A stretch of 64,000 bases of DNA from Atherix ibis (lineage: Eukaryota; Arthropoda; Insecta; Diptera; Athericidae). The stretch's first letter is position 1. Each line of letters starts with the position of its first letter. Below, one piece after another: positions 35,503 through 46,854 of this stretch. The stretch is from the NCBI GenBank assembly GCA_958298945.1, contig OY282607.1:91209270-91273269 (forward strand). The letters are read 5' to 3'. Position numbers and translations under genes: made by a program. Below the pieces are notes generated by a model. The model did not search any database, had not been told where the DNA came from, and saw nothing but the letters and a program-made list of their open reading frames with translations.

Positions 35503-37640
35503 ATGAAGCATTTAACGCTGCAACAATGTTTTAATTATTTAAATAAAACATTTTATTTAAATAATTGTTCAATTGTGAATATGCGGAGAAAATTGCATGA
35601 CCATTTTGGTGTTAATATCTTATGCCGAGCAAGTCAACCATTCAGCGTGTAATGAATAATTTTGAAAATATGCATACACTGGGTGATAGAGCGAAGACAG
35701 GGCGATAATTAAGCCAACGTATACCTGAAAAGATGGATGCAGTGAGGCAGAGTGTTCCTCAATGTTCGGGTACCTCTCATCGACGCTGCGCACAAGAATT
35801 GGGAAAATTCTCAAAAAAGATACAATAAATACGACAGCTGCAGGTAAATGACCATGAGTGGTCGAGTTTTACAGCGCGGTATAGACTACCAGCATTTGTG
35901 ACTAAAAATCATTATGAGCGACAAAGCACACTTCGACTTGGCCGGCTATTTGTTAATAAACAGCATAGCCGCTATTGGGGCACTGGAAACCCTCAACTGA
36001 TACACCAAATACCACTACACACCCTCGTTAAGTAATTGTAAAGTGCGGCATTTGCTGGCTTTGCTAATAAACAGAACAGCCGCTATTGGGGCACTGGAAA
36101 CCCTCAACTGATACACCAAATACCACTACACACCCTCGTTAAGTAATTGTAAAGTGCGGCATTTGCTGGCTTTGCTAATAAACAGAATAGCCGCTATTGG
36201 GGCACTGGAAACCCTCAACTGATACACCAAATACCACTACACCCTCGTAGAGTAACTATAAAGTGCGGCATTTGCTGGCTTTCCTAATAAACAGAATAGC
36301 CGCTATTGGGGCACTGGAAACCCTCAATTGATACAAGAAATACCACTACACACCCTCGTTAAGTAATTGTAAAGAGCGGCATTTGCTGGCTTTGCTAATA
36401 AACAGAACAGCCGCTATTGGGGCACTGGAAACCCTCAACTGATACACCAAATACTACTACACACCCTCGTTTAGTAATTGTAAAGTGCGGCATTTGCTGG
36501 CTTTGCTAATTAACAGAAAAGCCGCTATTGGGGCACTGGAAACCCCCAACTGATACACCAAAAACCACTACACACCCTCGATTAGTAATTGTAAAGTGCG
36601 GCATTTGCTAGCTTTCCTAATAAACAGAATAGCCGCTATTGGGGCACTGGAAACCCTCAACTGATACACGAAATACCACTACACACCCTCGTTTAGTAAT
36701 TGTAAAGTGCGGTATTTGCTGGCTTTGCTAATTAACATAAAAGCCGCTATTGGGCACTGGAAACCCTCAACTGATACACCAAAGACCACCACACCCTCGT
36801 AGAGTAACTGTAAAGTGCGGCATTTGCTGGCTTTCCTAATAAACAGAATAGCCGCTATTGAGGCACTGGAAACCCTCAATTGATACAAGAAATACCACTA
36901 CACACCCTCGTTAAATAATTGTAAAGAGCGGCATTTGCTGGCTTTGCTAATAAACAGAACAGCCGCTATTGGGGCACTGGAAACCCTCAACTGATACACT
37001 AATGACCACTATACCCTCGTTGAGTAACTGTAAAGTGCGGCATTTGCTAGCTTTCCTAATAAACAGAATAGCCGCTATTGGGGCACTGGAAACCCTCAAC
37101 TGATACACCAAATACCACTACACCCTCGTAGAGTAACTATAAATTACGGCATTTGCTGGCTTTGCATTACAGGCGCTATTGGGGCACTGGAAACCCTCAA
37201 CTGATATGCCAAAAACCACTACACACCCTCGTTTAGTAATTGTAAAGTGCGGCATTTGCTGGCTTTCCTAATAAACAGAATAGCCGCTATTGGGGCACTG
37301 GAAACCCTCAACTGATACACCAAATACCACTACACCCTCGTAGAGTAACTATAAAGTACGGCATTTGCTGGCTTTGCTAATAAGCAGAACAGGCGCTATT
37401 GGGGCACTGGAAACCCTCAACTGATATGCCAAAAACCACTACACACCCTCGTTTAGTAATTGTAAAGTGCGGTATTTGCTGGCTTTGCTAATTAACATAA
37501 AAGCCGCTATTGGGGCACTGGAAACCCTCAACTTATACACCAAATACCACTAAATCACCGTAGAGTAACTGTATGGTCTGGCATTTGCATCGGCGGCATC
37601 ATTGGGCAATATTTCTCTGATATTTAACTCTTGGCCGATG
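35503..37640 (+). pseudogene. ITm transposase gene with satellite expansion inside
   Basis: The start at 35,503 reads MKHLTLQQCFNYL, followed by NNCSIVNMRRKLHDHFG, STIQR.MNNFEN, LGDRAKTGR (HTH and linker), SQRIPEKMDAVRQSVPQCSG, RRCAQELGK and, at about 35,908, KIIMSDKAHFDLAGY with the first catalytic Asp. Sequence then enters FVNKQHSRYWGTGNPQLIH, which is repeated about 15 times as DNA. At the far end the last unit runs out into RVTVWSGICIGGIIGQYF (37,562-37,615), the next block of the same protein. The C-terminal half is lost. Stops and frameshifts before the array show it was not coding for long. Confidence 0.85.
35949..37590. repeat. 111-bp satellite array derived from transposase codons
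   Basis: The landmark GCTATTGGGGCACTGGAAAC recurs at 35,971, 36,082, 36,193, 36,302, 36,413, 36,524, 36,635, 36,746, 36,854, 36,965, 37,074, 37,175, 37,286, 37,395 and 37,506, so the period is 111 bp with units of 101-111. One unit equals the gene segment from the GYVNKQN block to the VTVWCGI block. The unit junction GCTGGC lies where the two ends of that segment share GCYGGC. A variant (CAATTGATACAAGAAATACC) at about 36,326 and 36,878 shows a later five-unit block duplication of about 552 bp. Confidence 0.93.
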
Positions 37641-38028
37641 CTACGACTGCTAACATGCCGGTCTACCTCGATCATTTGCAAGATTTAATCGACGTTTTCT
37701 ACCTTTGTGAATTGTGACAGTATCGGGGCCTACCTTTGCGAGGTGTTTTGACTGTGACAGTATCGGGAACAATAAACACCATTCCTTTATCAAAGCAAAA
37801 TTGCAAAGCATACCAACTTTTCTCTTTGTTAACTTTTCCATCTTTTACACCTTATAACTCACCACTTAATCGACCATTAAAAAAGTGTAAAAGATTTTTT
37901 GTTTTAGTACGAAATGTCACTTTCCCAATGAGCCCAAGTCTGAACTTGCTTGAAATAATAGATTTTCGTAATAATATTATCTGAATTTGGTACAAAAAAA
38001 ATAATGCATTTTAAATTTTTAATTTCAG

Positions 38029-38089
38029 GGACGAACACACTAATAAGGACACAATCAGTTGCAGGATATGCAATGGGCTACTGATTTTT
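38029..38089 (+). other. Probable 5' UTR segment of the SDR gene with splice acceptor
   Basis: TTTTTAATTTCAG ending at 38,028 is a good acceptor, and the 61 bases from 38,029 lead to the start codon at 38,090. Two upstream ATGs (38,068 and nearby) are out of frame. An untranslated upstream exon would be implied; where it lies cannot be told. Confidence 0.4.
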
Positions 38090-39280
38090 ATGGAAATAAT
38101 TTTGGTCATTTTCAAATCATGGTATTACATTTTCGAGACTCTATATTCACTCGTATTCCCACCAGAATTGGCTGACGTTAGTAAGGAAACGGTTTTGGTA
38201 AGTTTTTCTTTCTCCTCTCTTCCAAAAATCTAAACAATATTTTATTATAAGAAATAGATTTGAAAAAATTGTTTGCGAATTTTTAAGGTTACCGGTTCAG
38301 CGCATGGTATGGGAAAAGGGGTTGCAATGAAATATGCTCAATTAGGGGCACGTGTTGTCTGCTGTGACGTGAATGCGAAAGGCAATTTGCAAGTGGTTGA
38401 AGAAATCAAAGCGCAGGGAGGCAAAGCTTTCCACTTTTCGTAAGTATATATATATAAAAAAAAGAAAGAAAAAAAATACTTTAAAGATTTTTCTTATCAT
38501 TTTTTACAAAAAAGGTGTGACCTTACCAAAAGGGATGAAATTAAAAACTTGGCTGATGCTGTGAAGAGGGAAGTCGGAATTATTACGATTTTAGTGAATA
38601 ATGCTGGAATAATGCCGACACGTCCACTTTTGGAGCAGAGCGATGAAGAAATTCTGGCAACGTTCGATCTAAATGTGTTGGCTAATTTATGGGTATGTTT
38701 TGCCACTTGAGTCCAATTGAAATGCGTCTTTTCTCATAAAGATTATTCTAGTTGATCCGTGAATTCTTACCAGACATGATCGAAAATAATCATGGCCACA
38801 TAGTTGCCATGTCGTCTTGTGCAGGCATGTTTGGACTTAGAAATTTGGTTCCATATTGCGGTACGAAATTCGCTGTACGCGGTATTATGGAGTCGCTCTT
38901 CACTGAAATTAGAAAGGAATATCCAAACTCAAACGTAAGTTGCCCAACTCATCCATACCCAATTTAAATGAGATCAGTTTTTGTTTTTATAATAACGTTT
39001 TGCCTTCCAATAGATCAAACTAACGACAATATATCCGTACATGGTTGATACAGGACTCTGTAAAAATCCGTTTATGAGATTTCCGAAAATTTCAAAGCTC
39101 GTCAAAGTTGAAGAGGCCGTCGAAGCGATTGTTACCACTCAAAGACGTGGTATAACCGAAGAATCAATACCAAAACATTGGTTCTATTTGGACCGATATT
39201 TTCGTACGCTTCCACGAAAAGTTGCAATCAGTTTTTCCAATTTTATGTCATGTGGCGTTAATTCCGACAAGGAGTCATGA
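38090..39280 (+). CDS. Short-chain dehydrogenase/reductase, SDR16C type (retinol/17-beta-hydroxysteroid dehydrogenase-like)
   Basis: Five exons: 38,090-38,197, 38,288-38,439, 38,515-38,692, 38,752-38,934, 39,014-39,280; all introns are GT-AG and short, and the joined frame is 295 codons plus TGA, the usual size. Residues 1-26 are hydrophobic (MEIILVIFKSWYYIFETLYS), fitting the membrane or lipid-droplet anchor of SDR16C proteins. Motifs: VTGSAHGMGKG for the cofactor loop (TGxxxGxG), CDVN after the second strand favouring NAD(H), CDLTKR, LVNNAGIMP, the catalytic Ser in AMSSCAG and YCGTK (YxxxK). After it, LTTIYPYMVDTG is the usual P-x-x-V/M-x-T segment. Relatives oxidise retinol or 17-beta-hydroxysteroids at the ER; the substrate here is unknown. 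No stop or frameshift is present. It is the only complete intact gene in the window. Confidence 0.93.
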
Positions 39281-39434
39281 TATTTTTCGGCATAAATAAT
39301 TTCATGTTTTGTCTCCCTTTTTTTTCGTTCTGAACCAATTTTTTCGTTCGGTTTTGTTTGATTTATTGTTTCCTGTTTCTGTTCCTGTTTTGTTTCGATG
39401 AACACAGAAAGATTTTCCTTTCTTTTTTGCTGTC

Positions 39435-39440
39435 AATAAA
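39435..39440 (+). promoter_or_regulatory. Polyadenylation signal of the SDR gene
   Basis: AATAAA about 155 bases after the stop codon, in TGTCAATAAAAAATCC; the first such hexamer after the gene apart from an overlapping imperfect match near 39,292. Confidence 0.6.
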
Positions 39441-39705
39441 AAATCCAAGTTTAAAAAGAAAATTGTAATAAATTAGTTGAAAATGATAAATAAAAGATAA
39501 GTGAATGGTACAAGAATTTTTATTATTTTATTCATGTAAGGAGTTTACTAAATTAAAATAGGAACTATTATGTTGTGAAGATAATCAGGTTTTTTTACGA
39601 ATAATTCTATCATCATTAATTAGGAGAAGCAATTTATAAAGACTATCCTCTGATCCTATTTTAGCTTTCTAAAAGTGGAGAGGATGGTTAATAATTATAC
39701 GTCAA

Positions 39706-39890
39706 CCATGCAGTGATCAAGTCGACCGGCTCACACTCGGTAGGTAGCGGGTTCGATTCCCGCTGCGCCATTGGTGCCGGGATGAGAGGCCGACTACAAG
39801 CCTTACATATATGTAGTCCGTAGGGTCTCCCAACGTCACTGGGGGTTGCTTCGCTGGCCTGATAAGCCGCAAGCTATAAAAAAAACACCT
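39706..39890 (+). mobile_element. tRNA-related SINE candidate
   Basis: GCGGGTTCGATTCCCGC at 39,748-39,764 is a perfect T-arm with the B-box GGTTCGATTCC. A weak D-arm/A-box-like segment (AGTGATCAAGTCGACCGG) precedes it, and a non-tRNA body follows (GGTGCCGGGATGAGAGGCCG). No acceptor stem is formed, so this is not a working tRNA. It lies just ahead of an RTE tail, a common partnership. Confidence 0.45.
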
Positions 39891-39964
39891 TAACAAGAAA
39901 CAGCACAAGAAGAAGCATCCGGACCATACCTCAGGCAACCACCCCACCTCTCCATTGCACTCAA

Positions 39965-40510
39965 ACTTCGAATATTCAGTTCAAACGTCAAGCCAGTCCT
40001 GCTGTACGGCTGCGAAACATGGAAAGTAACCGACAGCACGACTCGTAAGCCTCAAACATTTCGTGAACAGATGCTTGAGGCGTATTAGCAAGATCTTCTG
40101 GCCGAACTGGATAACGAACGGATGAGCTGCTTCTTCTCACGAAGCAAATACCCCTGCTAGCTGACATCAAACGCAGGAAATGGAGTTGGATTGGCCACAC
40201 CTTGCGAAAACCACCTACGGACATAGCAAGGATGGCACTAGATTGGAATCCACAGGGCAATCGTAGCAGAGGACGACCAAGGACCACTTGGAGAAGATCA
40301 GTACAAATTTGGCAAGTCATGGTCGAAAGTGAAAAGGTTAGCCCAAGACAGAAGCAGATGGAGAGAGTTCACAGAGTCTCTAGTGCCGCTATATGCTCCA
40401 TAGGAGCGACTGTGTCTCATGTCTATGTGTATAAATGCATATATGTGTTATGTAAAAATTGTACAATAACGTAGAAATGAAAAACCTGTCAAATAAAATA
40501 AAAATAAAAT
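39965..40510 (+). pseudogene. RTE-type non-LTR retrotransposon, 3' end
   Basis: Reads VKPVLLYGCETWKVTDSTTR at about 39,990, then LQTF.NRCLRRILARIFWPN-like sequence with frameshifts, ADIKRRKWSWIGHTLRKPPT (about 40,164-40,223) and ALDWNPQGNRSRGRPRTTWR. These are the conserved C-terminal blocks after the reverse transcriptase in RTE and related elements. It ends in an A-rich tail of AAATAAAAT units at 40,490-40,526. The 5' part, including the reverse transcriptase, is absent, the usual result of truncated insertion. Confidence 0.75.
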
Positions 40511-40664
40511 ATAAAAATGCAGTGTGATGGCTCGTCTAGCAAAAACTCAGGTACCATAGCTACGAAGGTCTGCCACTAGGAACTTTTTTTAAATTTTTTT
40601 TAATGAAACACATATTTTGTACGAAAATTCTATTATTCTTTATTGAAATGTGTTGTTGAGACTT

Positions 40665-41105
40665 TACCATTTAACATATGAATAGAAAATAATATTGGGC
40701 AAATGTTCACTAAGACTACGTTTACAGACTATGATCCTTTTTACAAAATTTTCGATCATATTTTTGCATAATTGTGGCTCTATTTTACGAATACAGGGCA
40801 TAACAAAACATTACGAGCCTCATAAGAAGAAGTCCAACGGCGTTAAATTACATGATCTTGGAAGGCAATTGACATCATCTCTTTGCCAAATTAGACATCA
40901 ATTGAATTTGGTTTTTAATAAATCGATTGTTTTTTGAGCAGTGTGGCACAAAGCGCCACAAGTCGTTGATATAAAAATAGGCCATAGAAAATTAATTACC
41001 ATATCTCTGTACCGCACTCCATTGACAGTAACTGTAGCATCTACGAAAAAAAAATACGGACCAACGATGGCTCTAGCCCATAAATCGCACCATGCAGGTG
41101 GCGCT
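40665..41105 (-). pseudogene. ITm transposase, C-terminal half
   Basis: Minus-strand order: WCDLWARAIVGPYFF (about 41,050-41,090), TVTVNGVRYRDMVINFLWP, TCGALCHTAQKTIDLLKTKF (the WFQQDGATCHTA block with its acidic residue lost), DDVNCLPRSCNLTPLDFFL (about 40,830), then after a deletion KIEPQLCKNMIENFVKRI and the terminal RSLSEHLPNIIF. Same family group as 19,880-21,092. Two stops and one deletion of about 60 bp. Confidence 0.75.
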
Positions 41106-41352
41106 GAAATTCGAGTTTTTTTGTTCATGTAATGTTTTGAAGTATCTTCTTTTCATTCTCGTTATTCATTTGTATTTATAAAAGTGAAGCCAAAAGTAAC
41201 AGGTTTTTTCAATGTTTTAAATATGTTTATGAAAGAAAAAATATTTAAAAACGAACGAATTTTTATAAATTTCTTAATTTATATGAAGATTTCAGAAGAT
41301 ATCCTGCAAAATTGCAAGAATATACCCAAATGGACATTGAAACTTTTGACTA

Positions 41353-42590
41353 CCAGATGTATAAGCTTAAATGGTCATAGATGGCGTAAGTGAGCGTATT
41401 AAGCTACCATGGGCACGCCATACTTTTTTTTTTATGAGTTTGACATCTGTCAACATTAATCAGTGCACATTGTCACCAATTTCATACAACAACATACATT
41501 TTTCCTTTGGTAATCATGTCTACTTTTGTGCCAGAAAAAGAGCATATACGAGAAGCTCTTATTTTCTGCTTCAATTTGAAGAAATCGGCTGCCGAATCGC
41601 ATCTAATGCTTATGGAGGCCTATGGTGACAGGGCTTTATCGAAAAAAACGTGCCGAGATTGGTTTCGTCGGTTCAAAGATGGCAATTTTAAAAAATTAAA
41701 TTTATTTTTTACGCAAGAAGCGAGAAGCGTAAAAATAGGCCTAGGAAGGTTGAGGACCATCAATTACAGGCTATTTTGGACGAAGACGATACCCAATCGC
41801 AAAAACTGCTCGCGGAGCAATTGGATGTTACTCAACCAGCCATTTCCATGCGTCTACGTGCCATGGGCAAGATTGGAAAGATCGGAAAGTGGGTGCCGCA
41901 TGAATTGAAGGATAAGCAGATGGAGCGACGCCAAAACACATGCGAAATCTTGCTCGCCAGACAAAAAAGAAAGTCGTTCTTGCATCGGATTGTGACAGGC
42001 GATGAAAAGTGGATATATTTCTAGAATCTTAAACGCAAGAAATCGTGGGTTGATCTCGGCCAACCATCAACATCTTCCCCAAGACCAAATCGCTTCGGAC
42101 TGAAGACGATGCTGTGCATTTGGTGGGATCAGAAGGGTATGGTCTACTATGAGATGTTGAAACTTGATGAATGCCCTCCGCTACCACCAACAACTTATCA
42201 AATTGCACCGTGCTCTGCGTGAAAAAAAAGACGGATTATCAAGAAAGACATGACAAGCTGATTTTCCTCCACGACAACGCACCATCGCACACGTCAAAAT
42301 TGGTCCGAAACTACTTGGAGACACTCAACTGGGAGGTGCTACCCTACACCGCTTATTCACCAGACATGGCCCCTTCCGACTACCACCTGTTTTCGTCGAT
42401 AGGCCATGCGCTCGCTGAGCAGCACTACGATTCTTACGAAGATGACCGAAAATGGCTTGATGAGTGGTTTGCCTCGAAAGAGCATGAATTTTTTTGGCGT
42501 GGTATCCACAAATTGCTCGAGAGATGGGAAAAATGTGTAGCTAGCGAGAGCAAGTACTTTGAATAGATTTGTTTTTGCTTTCTATGAAAA
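41353..42590 (+). pseudogene. Mauritiana-subfamily (Mos1-like) mariner, second copy
   Basis: The left end CCAGATGTATAAGC after TA corresponds to the terminal repeat of the copy at 924-2061; no right terminal repeat is found. The gene starts at 41,516 (MSTFVPEKEH). Blocks are better kept than in the first copy: SHLMLMEAYGDRALSKKTCR, WFRRFKDGNF, QLDVTQPAISMRLRAMGKIG, WVPHELKDKQM, RIVTGDEKWIYF followed by a stop at 42,022 (E to stop), LCIWWDQKGMVYYEML, FLHDNAPSHTSKLVRNYLET, YTAYSPDMAPSDYHLFSSIG and WEKCVASESKYFE, stop at 42,564. A frameshift follows DGNF (41,690) and a deletion with frameshift lies near 42,170. All three catalytic Asp are present. Confidence 0.92.
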
Positions 42591-42594
42591 AAGC

Positions 42595-43085
42595 ATGTGT
42601 TTGCTGTTTTTTTTTCAATGCCCATAATTTAAAACAAATTCAAAAAAATTCAACCAACTGACCTGAACAGTACATAACATAAACTACTTCAACAATGCGA
42701 TTTAACGCGAGAGATCTCTTCTCAACTGTTTTCGCACATTGAATCTGCTTTGTTCTCCGCAGCGTTCGGCATCCACTCCGACATACCGGCGCGACTTTGC
42801 TTCTCGCGTTAATCAGCTTTGGGCTGGGCTCGGCTCTGCTTTGAGCTTTATAAAAGTGCCAAAATATTTATTGTTCAAAAATTAAATATTTTAATTTTAC
42901 ACAAGAAAGAATCAATTCCTCTGGCAGCTTATACATTTTTATGTGTGTGAGTTGACGTTCGCATTTTAACTAAATTATTTTTAATTAATCATAATAAAAA
43001 AAGAAAACAAAATAATTTTAATCGAAGCCTACGTTATTGTCGTGTGCTAATGCACAGAACACACTGCATCACTCCACCTCCGAAG
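42595..43085. other. No gene; GC-richer patch with TATA-like box
   Basis: 42,690-42,850 is unusually GC-rich for this window and ends with TTTATAAAAGTGCC (TATAAAAG at 42,849-42,856), which could be a core promoter. No open frame follows, because the heptamer array begins at about 43,090. Confidence 0.3.
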
Positions 43086-43089
43086 ACTG

Positions 43090-44165
43090 CTTGTCGCTAA
43101 TCGCTTATCGCTTGTTTATTGTTGCTTGGTGCTTGTTAGTTGTTGATTGTTTTTGTTGCTTGTATCTTGTTGCTTGTTGTTTGTTTCTTATTGCTTGTTT
43201 TTGTTGCTTGTATCTTATTGCTTGTTGTTTGTTTCTTGTTGCTTGTTGTTTGTTACTTATTTTTTGTTGCTTGTTGTTTGTTATTTGTTTCATGTTGCTT
43301 GTTGCTTGTTTCTTGTTAATTGGTGCTTATTTATTATTGTTGGTTGCTTGTTTCTTGTTTCTTATTGCTTGTTTCTTGGTTTTTGTTACTTGCATTTTGT
43401 TGTTTGTTGTTTGTTTATTGTTGCTTGTTTTTGATGCTTGTATCTTCTTGCTTGTTGTTTGTTTCTTGTTGCTTGTTGTTTGTTACTTATTTCTTGTTGC
43501 TTGTTGTTTGTTATTTGTTTCATGTTGCTTGTTGCTTGTATCTTCTTGCTTGTTGTTTGTTTCTTGTTGCTTGTTGTTTGTTACTTATTTCTTGTTGCTT
43601 GTTGATTTTTTATATGTTGCATGTTGCTTGTTGCTTGTTTCTTATTGTTTTTTGGTTAATACTTGTTGCTTGTTGCTTATTTCTTGTTAATTGGTGCTTA
43701 TTTCTTATTGTTGGTTGCTTGATGCTTGTTTCTTATTGCTTGTTTCTTCTTTCTTGTTGCTTGTTGATTGTTGATTGTTGATTATTTATTTATACTTGTT
43801 TTTGTTGCTTGTATCTTGTTGCTTGTTGTTTGTTTCTTGTTGTTTGTTATTTGTTTCATATTGCTTGTTGCTTGTTTCTTATTGTTTTCTGGTTAAAACT
43901 TGTTGCTTGTTGCTTTTTTCTTGTCAATTGGTGCTTATTTCTTATTGTTTGTTGCTTTTTATTTGTTTCTTGTTGCTTCTATCTTGTTACTGCTTTCTTG
44001 TTACTTGTTTCTAGTTTCTTGCTGCTTGTTGCTTGTTACTTGTTTTTGTTCTTGTTGCTTGTCGCTTGTTTCTTGCTCATTGTTGATTGTTGATTGTCGC
44101 TTGTCGCTTGTTTCCTGTTTCTTGTTGCTTGCTGCTGGTTTCTTGTTGTTTGCTACTTTTTCCTT
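43090..44165. repeat. Degenerate heptamer array, (TTGCTTG)n
   Basis: About 1.08 kb built of 7-base steps, mainly TTGCTTG, TTGTTTG, TTTCTTG and TTACTTA. Because 7 is not divisible by 3, each frame cycles through all phases; lack of stop triplets in the units leaves several frames open for up to 217 codons as Leu/Val/Cys/Phe-rich strings. These are not genes. It is not the TTAGG insect telomere repeat. Confidence 0.9.
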
Positions 44166-44522
44166 ATTTCATGATGCTAATTGCTTATTGGTATTTCCCA
44201 ATTTACCCAAATATGTTCTTTCTGAACTACCTTTTTTTCATCAAAATATCCCGAATTTGTCAGGAAGTTCAAAACTGGTTAAGAAGTGTAGGAATTGGCG
44301 GAAATAATGTCAGTAAATTTTGCTAGATATTGGTGCGCTGCATCTAAATCAGCAGATGCTTATTCACCTTTCAATCTTAGATTATGCAACGAATGCCTTT
44401 GTTTTTATAATTTTTTAATATATCTTCAAAGCATTATTTGTATTTGTATTGGTATCTTTTGTAAGAGTTCCATCCTCTACAGCATTTATGTATCGCATAT
44501 CTAAATATATCTCAATAACTTC

Positions 44523-45015
44523 TTTGCTACATACGCCGATGATACCTTGCATCTAGCAAAAATCGCCAACATGCTTCCAAAATGCTCCAATCCCAATGCC
44601 AAACCCTACAGAACTGGTTTTAAAGATGGAGAACAAAGTTATCTACCCACATAACTTTTGCTCTCTGCTATGAACCATGTCCTTTATGACAGCAAAATAT
44701 CACAACACACCTAAGACAAACGCTTGACATGGAACCCACACATAAGACTTAAAAGACAAGAACTAAACTACTTCGACTTCTAGACAAACGTTCTAAACTG
44801 ACTATAGGCAGCAAAGTACTTTTATACAAAGTTTTACTGAAACCAATATGGACTTACGGACTAAAACTCTGGGGTCCAACTAAGCCTTCTAATTACCGTC
44901 GAATCTGATTCCTTCAATCAAAAGTATTCCGTATAATTGTCGACGCGCCCTTATATTTTCGCAATACTATTCATGATCTCAAAGTCCCTTTTGTTCACCA
45001 ATGTTACTGTATCTC
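44523..45015 (+). pseudogene. Jockey-type reverse transcriptase remnant
   Basis: FATYADDTLHLAKI at 44,523 contains the reverse-transcriptase catalytic YADD (44,532-44,543). After a degraded stretch it resumes with DKRLTWNPHIRLKRQELN (about 44,722), KRSKLTIGSKVLLYKVLLKP, IWTYGLKLWGPTKPSN and FRIIVDAPLYFRNTIHDLKV. This is the end of the RT and thumb/connection region of jockey-like LINEs. Several stops and frameshifts; neither end is visible. Confidence 0.8.
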
Positions 45016-45059
45016 GTTATAAAAAGTTCCATTTACTGCACATGAACCGAATGTTTGAT

Positions 45060-46845
45060 TGTATATACAAAATGGGGAATTCCCATTTTTAGCTTGGAAT
45101 AATGGAATAAATGGAATTAAAAAAAAATGACTAGAAATATATGCGCCACAGTCTTTCCAAGCGAATGGAATTAAAAAATGTCTGCAGAACTGCCGTATAT
45201 ATCGAGGGATACGTGTACTCTCTGTAATCGTTCCAATTTAAAAATTAATTACTAAATTCTTTCTATAAAAATTCCAAACTCCAATTAAATGGATTTTTTT
45301 TTACACTTTATTTAATCAAATAATTAATTGTTTACAAAACGAAAATCATATTGAAATCTTCACAATCATTAATTTATTTTCATTTTTATTTTATCTAAAA
45401 TTCTTTTTTTTTAATTTCTTGCTTATAAATATTGTTGTATATAACAAATTTTTATAATTTTTATTATTGGTTTTTTTGTTTTGTTTTATTTTTTAATATT
45501 GTATTATTAATTTTTTTTTTGTTTGTTTTTGCTTTAAAGATTTATAACAATTATTATAGTTACTTAAAAAAAGAAGAAAGAATATTTTTAGTCGGTTTGT
45601 TGCAAAATGTCCAATTTCTTGTGAATAAAATTTCTTTTGAATTCTTAATTTTTTCAATTCATTTTTTTTTTTGCTATTCATATATTTTTTAATTATTTTT
45701 ATATTATATATTACAAAAATCTAAATTATTATATTTATAATTACTTAATTTAGAAAAATCAATTACAATATTTTTCGCTCCGTTTTCTTCTCTTCTATTA
45801 ATTATAATTATTTTATTAAATAGTTTTTGTTGGTAATTGTTTTTATTTTCATAATTTTTCTTTTTCTCTAAAAAGAATATTTTTAAATCTTAGCAATTAG
45901 TTTTAGTAAATTCCCTCATAGCAAAAAAAAAAAGGAAAGCTTTCCTCGACTATGGTGAATTTCTATTCCTTTTTAATTACTAACATTTTTATCTTCTAAA
46001 TAAATAAAGTAAAAACAAGAAAATTATTTTTTTTTTTTAAAATGAAGGACATAATAACTTATTTTTCCCCAATATAATATTTACAATAAAATGATTTAAA
46101 AAAGAATAATTGTAATAAATTGACAAAAAAAAAATACTTTTAAACAATGTCAGTTTTTTTTGTTTGTTTGTTTTCTTTTTTTTTTGATAAATAATTTAAA
46201 TAATTGGTACATAATTTAGTTTGTCCCAATCCCCACCTCCCCCCCCCACTCCTCTTTTAAAAAATTTCCATAATTTTTTTTCTTCTTTTCAATTCAAATT
46301 TTAAATGCTAAAAATTTTTCTTATATTTTGTATTTATTTAAATTTATCACTTGTTTTTTGAATATTTATTTTGTTTTTTTTTTTTTTATCTAAAAAAAAT
46401 TAATTTTCTTACATTTTCAAATTTTCTTTTCTTATTTTTCTAAATTTTTTTTTTGAATAAAATTTTATAAATTTTTATTTTACTTTTAACTAATCTAAAA
46501 TAGCAAAAAAAAAAATTTAAAACAGAAATTTATGGCATTTTATATTTTTTTTAATAAATTAATAACAAATAAAAAGGATTTTTTTTAAAAAAAAACTGTA
46601 TTTAAATAGCCTTTAAAAAGAACAAGGTTTTTATTAGTACGTGTGTAAATTTGTATGTGCCTGAATTTATGCAAAAACAAAAAAAGGAAAATTTTCTTTT
46701 GTCGCCCAATTAGTATCATGGTCGTGGCGCCACATAATGTCACCTGGCTCTTGTCTCAGAAATCTTACAGCAACAACATTAAAAATAATTTTTTCATTTA
46801 TCATAATTCGCATATTTATTTTTTGATTTGACTATTTTTGTAGGT
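45060..46845. other. T-rich low-complexity DNA
   Basis: Long T-runs and TTTTATT strings on the plus strand, a C-run near 46,240, and no gene. Confidence 0.5.
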
Positions 46846-46854
46846 TAAGTTCAA

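Noticed and set aside
35949..37590. CRISPR-like regularly spaced repeats
   Set aside because: The 111-bp units are contiguous and entirely repetitive, with no unique spacers, and match transposase codons; the organism is a eukaryote.
39717..39764. Functional tRNA gene
   Set aside because: Only the T-arm with B-box is well formed; acceptor and anticodon stems are missing, so a SINE fits better.
40202..40474. Host gene of 90 codons
   Set aside because: It is the C-terminal block of an RTE-type retrotransposon with frameshifts on both sides.
42690..42860. Heat-shock-type promoter
   Set aside because: A TATAAAAG box is present, but I found no clear paired GAAnnTTC elements and no downstream gene; left as a weak note only.
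43037..44307. Series of long hydrophobic open frames resembling membrane proteins
   Set aside because: Produced by the (TTGCTTG)n array; the same peptide pattern appears in several frames.
45060..46840. Mitochondrial or organellar insertion because of extreme AT content
   Set aside because: No mitochondrial coding, tRNA or rRNA sequence was recognised; simple T-rich low-complexity DNA explains it.
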